Part shown: in pieces, positions 7,791-14,719 of the stretch
How the letters are laid out: every line of letters starts with the position of its first letter
Position numbering within the stretch: the first letter of the stretch is position 1
Assembly (NCBI GenBank): GCA_035556495.1
Contig: DATMEW010000134.1
Coordinates: 1 to 28,016 of the forward strand
Reading direction: 5' to 3'
Length of the DNA: 28,016 nucleotides
Origin: CANKHJ01 sp035556495
GTDB taxonomy: Bacteria > Pseudomonadota > Alphaproteobacteria > Rhizobiales > Xanthobacteraceae
The notes under the pieces: generated by a model
What the model was told of the DNA's origin: nothing
Database searches by the model: none
Seen by the model: only the letters and a program-made list of their open reading frames with translations
Made by a program: the position numbers and the translations under genes

Positions 7791-8699
7791 ATGCTCTCGC
7801 CCGATCGTGTCACCGAAACTCTGCCCCCCGTCTCGCCCTCGATCCCGCCCGTCCCTGCGGCGGCGGACGATTATGCCGTGGTGCGCCGCGCGCTCGCCTA
7901 TATGACCGAGGACTGGCGCGCCCAGCCGGAGATCGAGGCCATCGCGACAGCCGCCGGCGTGACCGGCGATGACCTCCATCACCTGTTCCGGCGCTGGGCC
8001 GGCATCACGCCCAAGGCCTTCCTTCAGGCGCTGACGCTGGACCATGCCCGCAAGCTGCTGCGGGATTCCGCCAGCATTCTGGACGCCTCCTACGAGGTCG
8101 GCCTGTCCGGCCCCGGCCGGCTGCACGACCTGTTCGTGACTCACGAGGCGATGTCGCCGGGCGAATGGAAAAGCGGCGGCAGCGGCCTCACGCTGTCCTA
8201 TGGCTTCCATCCCTCGCCCTTCGGACAGGCGCTGGTGATGGCGACCCCGCGCGGCCTTGCGGGCCTCGCCTTCGCCGACCCCGGGGAGGAGCGCGCCGCG
8301 CTCGCAGACATGCAGCGGCGCTGGCCCAATGCCCGCTATGTCGAGGACAAATCCATCACCGCGCCGCTCGCCGCGCGCATCTTCGAGCCGCAGCGCTGGC
8401 AGCCGGACACGCCGCTGCGCGTCGTGCTGATCGGCACTGATTTCGAGGTGCGGGTATGGGAGACGCTGCTGCGCATCCCCATGGGCCGGGCCACGACCTA
8501 TTCGGACATCGCCGCGCGCCTCGGCAAGCCGAAGGCGGCCCGCGCCGTGGGCGCAGCGGTCGGCCGCAACCACATCAGCTTCGTGGTGCCGTGCCATCGC
8601 GTCATCGGCAAGAGCGGGGCACTCACCGGCTATCACTGGGGCCTGACGCGCAAGCGCGCCATGCTCGGCTGGGAAGCCGGGCAGGTGGCAGGCGGGTGA
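7791..8699 (+). CDS. AraC-type HTH fused to methylated-DNA-protein cysteine methyltransferase (Ada-like)
   Basis: The 302-residue protein joins an AraC-type helix-turn-helix domain (about residues 30-128) to an O6-alkylguanine-DNA alkyltransferase domain (about 135-295). The latter carries the suicide cysteine Cys268 in FVVPCHRVIGKSGALTGY and an N-terminal ribonuclease-like part. It repairs O6-alkylguanine by transferring the alkyl group to itself. The N-terminal zinc domain of E. coli Ada, whose cysteine senses methylphosphotriesters, is absent. The known Ada switch therefore cannot operate in the same way. The HTH may bind DNA constitutively or respond to alkylation of Cys268; that is inference. 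It lies beside nth and DUF2244 in a repair-flavoured cluster and is convergent with gpmA. Confidence 0.9.
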   Translation: MLSPDRVTETLPPVSPSIPPVPAAADDYAVVRRALAYMTEDWRAQPEIEAIATAAGVTGDDLHHLFRRWAGITPKAFLQALTLDHARKLLRDSASILDASYEVGLSGPGRLHDLFVTHEAMSPGEWKSGGSGLTLSYGFHPSPFGQALVMATPRGLAGLAFADPGEERAALADMQRRWPNARYVEDKSITAPLAARIFEPQRWQPDTPLRVVLIGTDFEVRVWETLLRIPMGRATTYSDIAARLGKPKAARAVGAAVGRNHISFVVPCHRVIGKSGALTGYHWGLTRKRAMLGWEAGQVAGG

Positions 8700-8715
8700 C
8701 GCCCGCCCCGTTTCC

Positions 8716-8800
8716 GTCATCACCGGGCTTGTCCCGGTGATCTCGATCCCCAAGGCAGTGCGTTCCTGATCGAGATGGCCGGGACAAGCCCGGCCATGAC
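8716..8800. repeat. Double-hairpin inverted repeat between ada-like and gpmA
   Basis: Two 33-nt arms (8716-8748 and 8768-8800) are reverse complements except at four positions. Each arm contains its own hairpin: ATCACCGGG/CCCGGTGAT at 8719-8741 and ATGGCCGGG/CCCGGCCAT at 8775-8797, with loops CTTGT and ACAAG. The four differences are two base-pair swaps, so both small stems stay perfect. The element sits between two convergent stop codons, so it could act as a two-way terminator. It could also be a dispersed intergenic palindromic repeat; similar GGGCTTGTCCC-type palindromes occur in alphaproteobacterial genomes. Confidence 0.85.
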
Positions 8801-8835
8801 GAGAAAGACGTCTATCCGCGTATCCGCGGTGATAC

Positions 8836-9459
8836 TCACTCCGCCAGGTCGATCTTCTCCGCCACCGTGGCGTCGGCGTTGAGGCGATAGATGATCGGCA
8901 CGCCAGTCGCGAGTTCGCGCGCGACGATGCCCTCCGGCGACAGCTTTTCCAGCACCATGATCAGCGCGCGCAGGGAATTGCCATGGGCCGCCACCAGCGT
9001 GCGCTCGCCGCGCAGCACATGGGGCAGGATCTCCTGCACATAGTAGGGCAGCGCCCGCGCCACCGTGTCCTTGAGGCTCTCGCCGCCCGGCGGCTGCACG
9101 TCATAGGACCGCCGCCAGATATGAACCTGTTCCTCGCCCCATTTCGCGCGGGCGTCGTCCTTGTTGAGGCCGGCGAGATCGCCATAGTCGCGCTCGTTCA
9201 AGGCAAGGTCGCGGATCACGGGCAAGTCGGTCTGGCCGAGTTCTTCCAGCACCAGCGACAGCGTGTTCTGCGCGCGCTTGAGGGCCGACGTATAGGCGAT
9301 GTCGAACTGGAAGCCGCGCGCCTTGAGCTTGCGGCCGGCCTCGCGGGCTTCGCTGGTCCCCTGTTCGGTCAGCTCCACATCGCGCCAGCCGGTGAACAGG
9401 TTCTTCAGATTCCATTCGCTCTGGCCGTGGCGCACGAGCACGAGAAGCCGGTCGGTCAT
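8836..9459 (-). CDS. gpmA: 2,3-bisphosphoglycerate-dependent phosphoglycerate mutase
   Basis: The enzyme interconverts 3- and 2-phosphoglycerate in glycolysis and gluconeogenesis. LVRHGQSEWN near the N-terminus carries the phosphorylated histidine (His11). LNERDYGDLAGLNKDDARAK is the substrate-contact region, and AAHGNSLRALI holds the second histidine. The 207 residues are shorter than the ~250 of E. coli GpmA and match the compact alphaproteobacterial form. The start follows dapB by 34 bases on the same strand, so the two are probably co-transcribed. The double hairpin at 8716-8800 lies just past its stop. Confidence 0.95.
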   Translation of the reverse strand: MTDRLLVLVRHGQSEWNLKNLFTGWRDVELTEQGTSEAREAGRKLKARGFQFDIAYTSALKRAQNTLSLVLEELGQTDLPVIRDLALNERDYGDLAGLNKDDARAKWGEEQVHIWRRSYDVQPPGGESLKDTVARALPYYVQEILPHVLRGERTLVAAHGNSLRALIMVLEKLSPEGIVARELATGVPIIYRLNADATVAEKIDLAE

Positions 9460-9493
9460 CGCAATCCTTTCAACTCAAACTCATCAGATATCG

Positions 9494-10300
9494 TTACAGG
9501 CCGAGCACGTCGGCCATGGTGTAATAGCCAGGCTTGCGGCCGCGCGCCCAGAGCGCCGCCTTCACCGCGCCGCGGGCGAAGATCATGCGGTCCTCGGCCT
9601 TGTGGGAGAGTTCGATGCGCTCGGCCGTGCCGGCAAAGATCACCGTATGGTCGCCGACCACGGTGCCGCCGCGCAGGGTCGCAAAGCCGATGTCGCCTTT
9701 GCCGCGCGCGCCGGTATGGCCGTCGCGACTGCGCACCGAACGTTGCGCGAGCTCGATGCCGCGGCCCTGCGCCGCCGCCTCGCCGAGCAGCAGGGCCGTG
9801 CCAGAGGGCGCATCGACCTTGCGGTTGTGGTGCATCTCCAGCACCTCGATGTCGAAGTCCTCGTCGAGCGTTGCGGCGACGCGCTTCACCAGCGCGGCCA
9901 GCAGATTGACGCCAAGGCTCATGTTGCCGGACTTGACGATGACGGCGCGGGCGGCGGCTGCGTGCAGCAGCTTCTCGTCCTCCGCCGAGCAGCCGGTGGT
10001 GCCGATGACATGGACGACGCCGGCACGGGCGGTGAGCTCGGCCATTGCCAATGTTGCGGCCGGCACGGTGAAATCGATCACGCCATCGGCCTTGTCCAGC
10101 AGCGCGGCGGCATCGTCCGTCACCGTCACGCCATTGGCGCCGAGGCCGGCCAGCTCGCCCGCATCGCGGCCGAGCAGGGCCGAGCCGGCATGTTCAAGCG
10201 CGCCGGACAGAGTCACGCCCTCGGCGGCAGCGATGGCCGCGATCAGGGTGCGGCCCATGCGCCCGCCGGCGCCGGCCACGATCAGCCGCATATCGCTCAT
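9494..10300 (-). CDS. dapB: 4-hydroxy-tetrahydrodipicolinate reductase
   Basis: DapB performs the NAD(P)H-dependent reduction step of the diaminopimelate pathway, feeding lysine and peptidoglycan. The 268-residue protein has the nucleotide-binding loop VAGAGGRMGRT at residues 8-18 and the catalytic motif MHHNRKVDAPSGTAL. In that motif His157, His158 and Lys161 match E. coli His159, His160 and Lys163. GTTGCSAEDE is the conserved hinge loop. The ATG at 10300 gives MSDMRL, with the fold starting immediately. It lies 104 bases downstream of pyrF and 34 bases upstream of gpmA; the dapB-gpmA pairing is common in Hyphomicrobiales. Confidence 0.97.
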   Translation of the reverse strand: MSDMRLIVAGAGGRMGRTLIAAIAAAEGVTLSGALEHAGSALLGRDAGELAGLGANGVTVTDDAAALLDKADGVIDFTVPAATLAMAELTARAGVVHVIGTTGCSAEDEKLLHAAAARAVIVKSGNMSLGVNLLAALVKRVAATLDEDFDIEVLEMHHNRKVDAPSGTALLLGEAAAQGRGIELAQRSVRSRDGHTGARGKGDIGFATLRGGTVVGDHTVIFAGTAERIELSHKAEDRMIFARGAVKAALWARGRKPGYYTMADVLGL

Positions 10301-10377
10301 GTCTCCGGACCCGTTTCCTGTGCCGCGGACAGCCCCAATTCGGCACTGTCATATACAGCAACCGAAAAGTCGGCCAC

Positions 10378-10403
10378 CCCTGCCGCACAAAGCCCTGCCG
10401 CAC
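10378..10403. repeat. Short 11-bp direct repeat in the pyrF-dapB gap
   Basis: CCCTGCCGCAC occurs at 10378-10388 and again at 10393-10403, separated by four bases. It is probably a small local duplication. No function is apparent. Confidence 0.5.
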
Positions 10404-10404
10404 C

Positions 10405-11112
10405 TCAGGCGGGTACGACACCCGCGATCTCTTCGACGATGGCGTTCGCGGCGGCGCGCGGGTCGGCGGCCTGGGTGATGGGCCGGCCGACCACGAGATA
10501 ATCCGCCCCGGCCGCGATGGCGCGTGCGGGTGTCATGACGCGCTTCTGGTCGCCCGTCTCGCTGCCTGCCGGGCGGATGCCCGGTGTGACCAGCTTCATG
10601 CCGGGGCCGACCAGTGCGCGCAAAGCGGCGGCCTCCTCGCCGGACGACACCAGCCCATCGACGCCGAGGTCGCGGGCCTGGGCGGCGCGTTGGGCGACCA
10701 GATCGGCGACGCCCATGGCGAAGCCGGCGGCCGCGAGATCGGCATCGTCATACGATGTGAGTACGGTCACGGCGAGAACCTGAAGCCCGGAGCCCTCGCG
10801 CGCCTTCACAGCCGCCGCCATGGTCTGGGGATAGGCATGGACGGTGAGAAAAGTCGCGCCGCTGCGGGCAACGCTCTCGACGCCGCGGGCGACGGTGTTG
10901 CCGATGTCGTGCAGCTTGAGATCGAGAAACACCTTCTTGCCGGCGGCAACGAGGTCCGGCACCAGCGCGAAGCCGCCCGCATAGGCGAGTTCGTAGCCGA
11001 TCTTATAAAAGCTCACAGCCTCTCCCAGCGTCTCGACCAGCCGCGCGGCGGCCGCCGGCGCGGGCAGGTCCAGCGCCACGATCAGCCGGTCGCCGGGCGT
11101 GAGAGCGGTCAT
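10405..11112 (-). CDS. pyrF: Orotidine 5'-phosphate decarboxylase
   Basis: PyrF converts orotidine monophosphate to UMP, the last step of de novo pyrimidine synthesis. The 235-residue TIM-barrel protein has the catalytic charge network in VFLDLKLHDIGNT (Asp64, Lys66, Asp69). VTPGIRPAG is the phosphate-binding loop near the C-terminus, followed by YLVVGRPIT. The ATG at 11112 overlaps the TGA of the upstream FMN reductase as ATGA, so translational coupling is likely. Identification is secure. Confidence 0.97.
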   Translation of the reverse strand: MTALTPGDRLIVALDLPAPAAAARLVETLGEAVSFYKIGYELAYAGGFALVPDLVAAGKKVFLDLKLHDIGNTVARGVESVARSGATFLTVHAYPQTMAAAVKAREGSGLQVLAVTVLTSYDDADLAAAGFAMGVADLVAQRAAQARDLGVDGLVSSGEEAAALRALVGPGMKLVTPGIRPAGSETGDQKRVMTPARAIAAGADYLVVGRPITQAADPRAAANAIVEEIAGVVPA

Positions 11113-11705
11113 CGGCCCACCTTCTGGGTGGCGGCGAGGGCCACCAGCTTGCCGAGGATCAGGCGAAGCTGCGCCGTCAGGCCGGGGTCCTTGAGATTGC
11201 CGTCGTCGTCGAAGGCGCCCTTGGCGAAGGGCACCGCGACCTGCTCGGCCACGACCAGCGCGCGGCAGCCGACGGCGAGAATCTGCCGCAGCGCCAACAG
11301 CGACTGGATGCCGGCGGACGGCCCCGGCGAGGCCGCGCCGATGGCGAAGGCCCGGTTCTGATAGGCCGCGAGAGACGGCTCGTCGCCGAGGCGGGCGTTG
11401 CCCAGCCAGTCCAGGGTGTTCTTCAGCAGCGGCGTGACCGAGGCGTTGTATTCGGGGCTGGCGATGAACACGCCCTGATGGGCCGCGAATGTCTCGCGCA
11501 GCTTGAGGCTCTCGGGCAGCGGTCCCTGGGCCTTGTCGAGGTCGCCGTCATAGAGCGGCAGCGAATAGTCCGCGAGGGAGATCAGCGTCGCTTCCGCGCC
11601 CAGCGCCGGCAGTTCGCGGGCGGCAAGAGCGGCAAGCTTGGCATTCAGCGAGCCGGAACGGGTCGAACCGGACAGGACCAGGATTTTCGGCAAGGCAGGC
11701 TCCAC
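11109..11705 (-). CDS. NADPH-dependent FMN reductase (flavodoxin-fold quinone reductase)
   Basis: The protein belongs to the NADPH-dependent FMN reductase family, which includes ChrR, YieF and azoreductase-like enzymes. The phosphate-binding loop LVLSGSTRSGSLN is at the N-terminus. SPEYNASVTPLLKNTLDWL is the conserved flavin-contact region, followed by AIGAASPGPSAG. It probably reduces quinones or other acceptors; the natural substrate is unknown. The fold begins right after LPKIL. The start must be GTG at 11717, GTG at 11705 or TTG at 11693, because the ATG at 11873 adds a non-homologous tail. I chose 11705, which gives 198 residues and has a GGAG six bases upstream; TTG 11693 has the same spacing. 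Confidence 0.85.
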   Translation of the reverse strand: MEPALPKILVLSGSTRSGSLNAKLAALAARELPALGAEATLISLADYSLPLYDGDLDKAQGPLPESLKLRETFAAHQGVFIASPEYNASVTPLLKNTLDWLGNARLGDEPSLAAYQNRAFAIGAASPGPSAGIQSLLALRQILAVGCRALVVAEQVAVPFAKGAFDDDGNLKDPGLTAQLRLILGKLVALAATQKVGR

Positions 11706-11717
11706 GGCAGGCTCCAC
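11694..11717 (-). repeat. Tandem 12-bp duplication at the FMN reductase start
   Basis: On the coding strand GTGGAGCCTGCC is repeated exactly twice in tandem and then followed by TTG. Each copy provides a GTG start and a GGAG placed six bases before the next candidate start. The duplication therefore also duplicates the initiation signal. Confidence 0.75.
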
Positions 11718-11805
11718 GGATGGTGACCGCGCTGCATAGCATACCGCGCCGGCCTTGAGGCACGTTCGCGAAAGGGCTGAATTGCGAACCGGCGCGGGGG
11801 TCCGT

Positions 11806-12096
11806 TCAGCCCGCAAGCTGCTCCATGGCGGTGGCGAGCGCGATATCGCGCGCCGTGACGCCGCCGGCGTCATGGGTGGTCAGCGTGACCTCGACGGTCT
11901 TGTAGATGTTGGACCATTCCGGATGGTGATCCATTTTCTCGGCCACCAGCGCCACGCGCGTCATGAAGCCGAAAGCCTCGTTGAAATCGCTGAACACGAA
12001 TTTGCGTGCGATGGCATCACGCCCGGTCACTTCGCGCCAGCCGGACAATTTCCCGAGCGCATCCGCGCGCGCCTCGGCGGTGAGTTTGCGGGCCAT
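11806..12096 (-). CDS. phhB: 4a-hydroxytetrahydrobiopterin dehydratase (pterin-4a-carbinolamine dehydratase)
   Basis: The 96-residue protein is the small PCD/DCoH enzyme. It dehydrates 4a-hydroxytetrahydropterin so that the pterin cofactor of aromatic amino acid hydroxylases is recycled. The signature EKMDHHPEWSNIYKTVEVTL carries the active-site histidines and tryptophan, and LTTHDAGGVTARDIALA is the conserved end. The ATG at 12096 has GGAGG six bases upstream (12103-12107); the ATG at 12102 directly abuts that site and is unlikely. No phenylalanine hydroxylase gene is visible in the window. It lies about 100 bases upstream of the FMN reductase on the same strand. Confidence 0.93.
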   Translation of the reverse strand: MARKLTAEARADALGKLSGWREVTGRDAIARKFVFSDFNEAFGFMTRVALVAEKMDHHPEWSNIYKTVEVTLTTHDAGGVTARDIALATAMEQLAG

Positions 12097-12403
12097 GGTC
12101 ATCCTCCGTCGCAAGGCGCGGGCGTTGCGGCTCGGTCCGGGTCGGACAGGCCGTCATGCCGGGCGCGCCGGCGCCTCGATGCATTCGCAATAAAATCCCC
12201 GTCGAAATATCTCACCCGTTCGGGGCTGAAGAATGACCCATCGCAGCCGGCCAAGACAAGGCGCGCGGGCCGGCCCTCGCCCGCGCAGCACGGCCTCCGC
12301 CTGAATGTTCCTGAATTGTTCTTGACCCGAGCGGCCGCACCTGCCAGCCTGTGAACCATCGCGCGGACGAGGGGCGTGGCCGGAATGGCCGGGGAGCGTC
12401 GGC
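12097..12403. other. Divergent intergenic region between phhB and yifB
   Basis: About 300 bases without a supported gene separate two divergent starts. It holds an AT-richer patch at about 12185-12215 and a CTTGAC hexamer at 12321-12326 on the plus strand. No good -10 follows that hexamer, so the yifB promoter is only a guess. The long minus-strand frame crossing it runs antisense to yifB and shows no family motifs. Confidence 0.4.
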
Positions 12404-14038
12404 ATGGTTCAGCGGGTCAATACGGTCGCGTTCGAAGGAGTCGAGGCCCGCATCGTGGACGTGCAGGTGCAGGTCGCGCCCGGCCTTCCGAAATTCAACG
12501 TCGTCGGCCTGCCGGACAAGGCCGTGTCGGAAGCGCGCGAACGGGTCCGCGCCGCGCTGGTGGCCTCCGGCCTCGCGCTGCCGCCCAAGCGCATCACCGT
12601 CAATCTCGCGCCGGCGGACCTGCCCAAGGAGGGCAGCCATTACGACCTGCCGATCGCCCTGGGCCTGATGGCGGCCATCGGCGCGCTGCCGCCCGACGCG
12701 CTGGCCGGGCGCATCGTGCTCGGCGAGCTTGGGCTCGATGGCTCGCTTGCGCCCGTCGCAGGCGTGCTGCCGGCGGCGATCGCCGCCAATGCGCGTGACG
12801 AAGGGCTGGTCTGCCCGGCAGCCTGCGGGCCGGAAGCGGCATGGGCGAGCCCGGATATGGAGATCGTGGCCGCGACCTCCCTGCTCCAGCTCGTCAATCA
12901 CTTCAAAGGCGCGCAGATGCTGGCGCGGCCGCAGCCGCGCATCCGGGACGCCGGCCCCGCCGGGCCGGGCCTGCCGGACCTTGCCGACATCAAGGGCCAG
13001 GAAAGTGCCAAGCGCGCGCTGGAAATCGCCGCGGCCGGCGGCCACAACCTGCTCATGAGCGGGCCTCCCGGCTCGGGCAAGTCCATGCTCGCCGCGCGGC
13101 TGCCGGGCATCCTGCCGCCGCTGTCCCCGGCGGAGCTGCTCGAACTCTCCATGATCGCCTCCGTGGCGGGGGAGATCAAGGACGGGGCGCTCACCAGCCG
13201 CCGGCCGTTTCGCGCACCGCATCATTCCGCCTCCATGCCGGCGCTGGTCGGCGGCGGCTTCCGCGCCCGACCGGGAGAGATTTCCCTCGCCCATCACGGC
13301 GTGCTGTTCCTGGACGAGTTGCCGGAATTCTCGCCGCAGGTGCTGGATTCCCTGCGCCAGCCGCTGGAGACCGGCGAGGTCGCCATCGCCCGCGCCAACC
13401 ATCGGGTGTCCTATCCCGCGCGCTTCATGCTGGTCGCCGCGATGAACCCCTGTCGCTGCGGACAGGCCGGCGAGCCCGGCGCCACCTGCCGGCGCGGACC
13501 GCGCTGCGCGGCGGACTATCAGGCGCGGATTTCCGGGCCGCTGCTCGACCGCATCGACCTGCAAATCGAGGTGCCCGCCGTGACAGCCGCGGACCTGATC
13601 CTGCCGCCGCCGGCGGAGGGCAGCCGGGAGGTGGCCGCCCGGGTGGCGCGGGCACGCGGAGTTCAGGCGGCGCGTTATGCCGCGCTCGGCCTCGACGGGG
13701 TCCTGCTCAACACCCATGCCGCGGGTCCGGTACTGGAAGAGATCGCCCGGCCGGACGACGCCGGGCTGGTCCTGTTGCATGACGCCGCCGCGCGGCTCGC
13801 CCTGTCGGCGCGGGGTTATCATCGCGTGCTGCGCGTCGCCCGCACGCTGGCGGACCTCGAAGGCGTGGCGCAGGTCGGGCGAAGGCATCTGGCGGAGGCG
13901 CTGTCATATCGGGGCGCCGCCGAAGCGGCCGCACCGGGCCTCGCGGCTGTCCGGGCCGGCGCCCAGCCGGACTCCGGCTTCATCCCGCAGCCGCCCGCAA
14001 GAGAATCGACCTCCGGCGCCGCGCGCGGGCTCAACTGA
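12404..14038 (+). CDS. yifB: YifB/ComM family Mg-chelatase-like AAA+ ATPase
   Basis: The 544-residue protein has the complete YifB/ComM layout. An N-terminal Lon-protease-like domain (about residues 1-170, with VVGLPDKAVSEARERVRAAL) precedes a magnesium-chelatase-type AAA+ module (about 195-400). Walker A is GPPGSGKS (220-227) and Walker B is GVLFLDELPEF. A cysteine cluster (CRCGQAGEPGATC and a following Cys) and a C-terminal chelatase domain follow. ComM homologues are branch-migration helicases that help integrate donor DNA during natural transformation. YifB occurs widely in species not known to be competent. The start has GGGGAG 7 bases upstream. It is not part of an obvious operon. Confidence 0.95.
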   Translation: MVQRVNTVAFEGVEARIVDVQVQVAPGLPKFNVVGLPDKAVSEARERVRAALVASGLALPPKRITVNLAPADLPKEGSHYDLPIALGLMAAIGALPPDALAGRIVLGELGLDGSLAPVAGVLPAAIAANARDEGLVCPAACGPEAAWASPDMEIVAATSLLQLVNHFKGAQMLARPQPRIRDAGPAGPGLPDLADIKGQESAKRALEIAAAGGHNLLMSGPPGSGKSMLAARLPGILPPLSPAELLELSMIASVAGEIKDGALTSRRPFRAPHHSASMPALVGGGFRARPGEISLAHHGVLFLDELPEFSPQVLDSLRQPLETGEVAIARANHRVSYPARFMLVAAMNPCRCGQAGEPGATCRRGPRCAADYQARISGPLLDRIDLQIEVPAVTAADLILPPPAEGSREVAARVARARGVQAARYAALGLDGVLLNTHAAGPVLEEIARPDDAGLVLLHDAAARLALSARGYHRVLRVARTLADLEGVAQVGRRHLAEALSYRGAAEAAAPGLAAVRAGAQPDSGFIPQPPARESTSGAARGLN

Positions 14039-14045
14039 AAGGCAC

Positions 14046-14250
14046 CTCAGAGACCGTTTGAAACGCCCTCGGAGCCATTCCGCTCGGAACTGGCCAGGAA
14101 AGAGGCTGTCATTACCGGGAAGATGGGTCGGGCCGGTCTGGTCTGAGCACAGGCCGGCCCCGCACAAGCTTGGCCCGGTGATGACTGTCCCTTTTCTGTC
14201 CAAGGTCAGGCCAACCTGAATGTCCAAGGACTTTCCAAACAGTCTCTAAG
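14046..14250. mobile_element. Foldback (MITE-like) non-autonomous element remnant
   Basis: Terminal inverted repeats of 20 bases (14046-14065 and 14231-14250) match at 16 positions, with the core GAGACYGTTTG. Inside them lie further inverted pairs around nearly the same centre: GTCATTACCGGG (14108-14119) against CCCGGTGATGAC (14174-14185), and GGGCCGG (14130-14136) against CCGGCCC (14154-14160). Most of each ~95-base arm therefore resembles the other arm. There is no transposase gene. TCA and TAA flank the GAGAC ends, which could be a decayed TNA target as used by some IS5-family elements. It lies just downstream of the yifB stop. Confidence 0.65.
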
Positions 14251-14719
14251 CAGCATACAGGCATCCGAGTGCGAGTTGCCGTCGGACCTCTCCCTTCTCC
14301 GGCTTCGGCGGAACGTTCGCTGGCCGGCTGGCCGGATGTAGCCCCGCCCCGGCGGCGGAACGCCAGTCACAACCGGCCGCCGATCGTTGCGAGAGCGGAC
14401 CAGGCAGTGGGCCCAATCGGATCGCGCCAGACTCCGGCCGGGATCGCCTGCGGCGAAGGGCGCTGCGGGACCGGCATGCCCCGGACGCGCGATGGCATCC
14501 GCAAGCCCGCGAATCCCCACTCCGCCCACAGGGTGAAACCGGGCACGCCAGCCATGGCTTCGGCCAGCCCCAGCCCCGGAGCCCGACCCGACCCGACCAC
14601 AATCACCGGCCGATGGCGCGGCAGCGCCGTTTACCCGCCGTCAACCCTAAGAAACAAAGAACCTGCGGGAGAGCGTCCGCAGAGGCTCCCGGCAACGATC
14701 CGGCAATGCGGCAGCCGAC
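14251..14719. other. Gene-free stretch upstream of the hybrid kinase
   Basis: No open frame here shows family motifs or a good ribosome-binding site. It contains an AT-richer patch at 14630-14660 and a small hairpin, CTGCGG (14663-14668) with CCGCAG (14677-14682), about 40 bases before the earliest kinase start. It presumably holds the kinase promoter. Confidence 0.4.

Noticed and set aside
13904..14227. 107-codon minus-strand frame within the foldback element
   Set aside because: The translation shows no transposase motif and runs into yifB antisense; it does not look like a gene.
14630..14644. TTTA-N7-TCAA resembling a CtrA site upstream of the hybrid kinase
   Set aside because: Both half-sites deviate from TTAA, and a match this weak is expected by chance.
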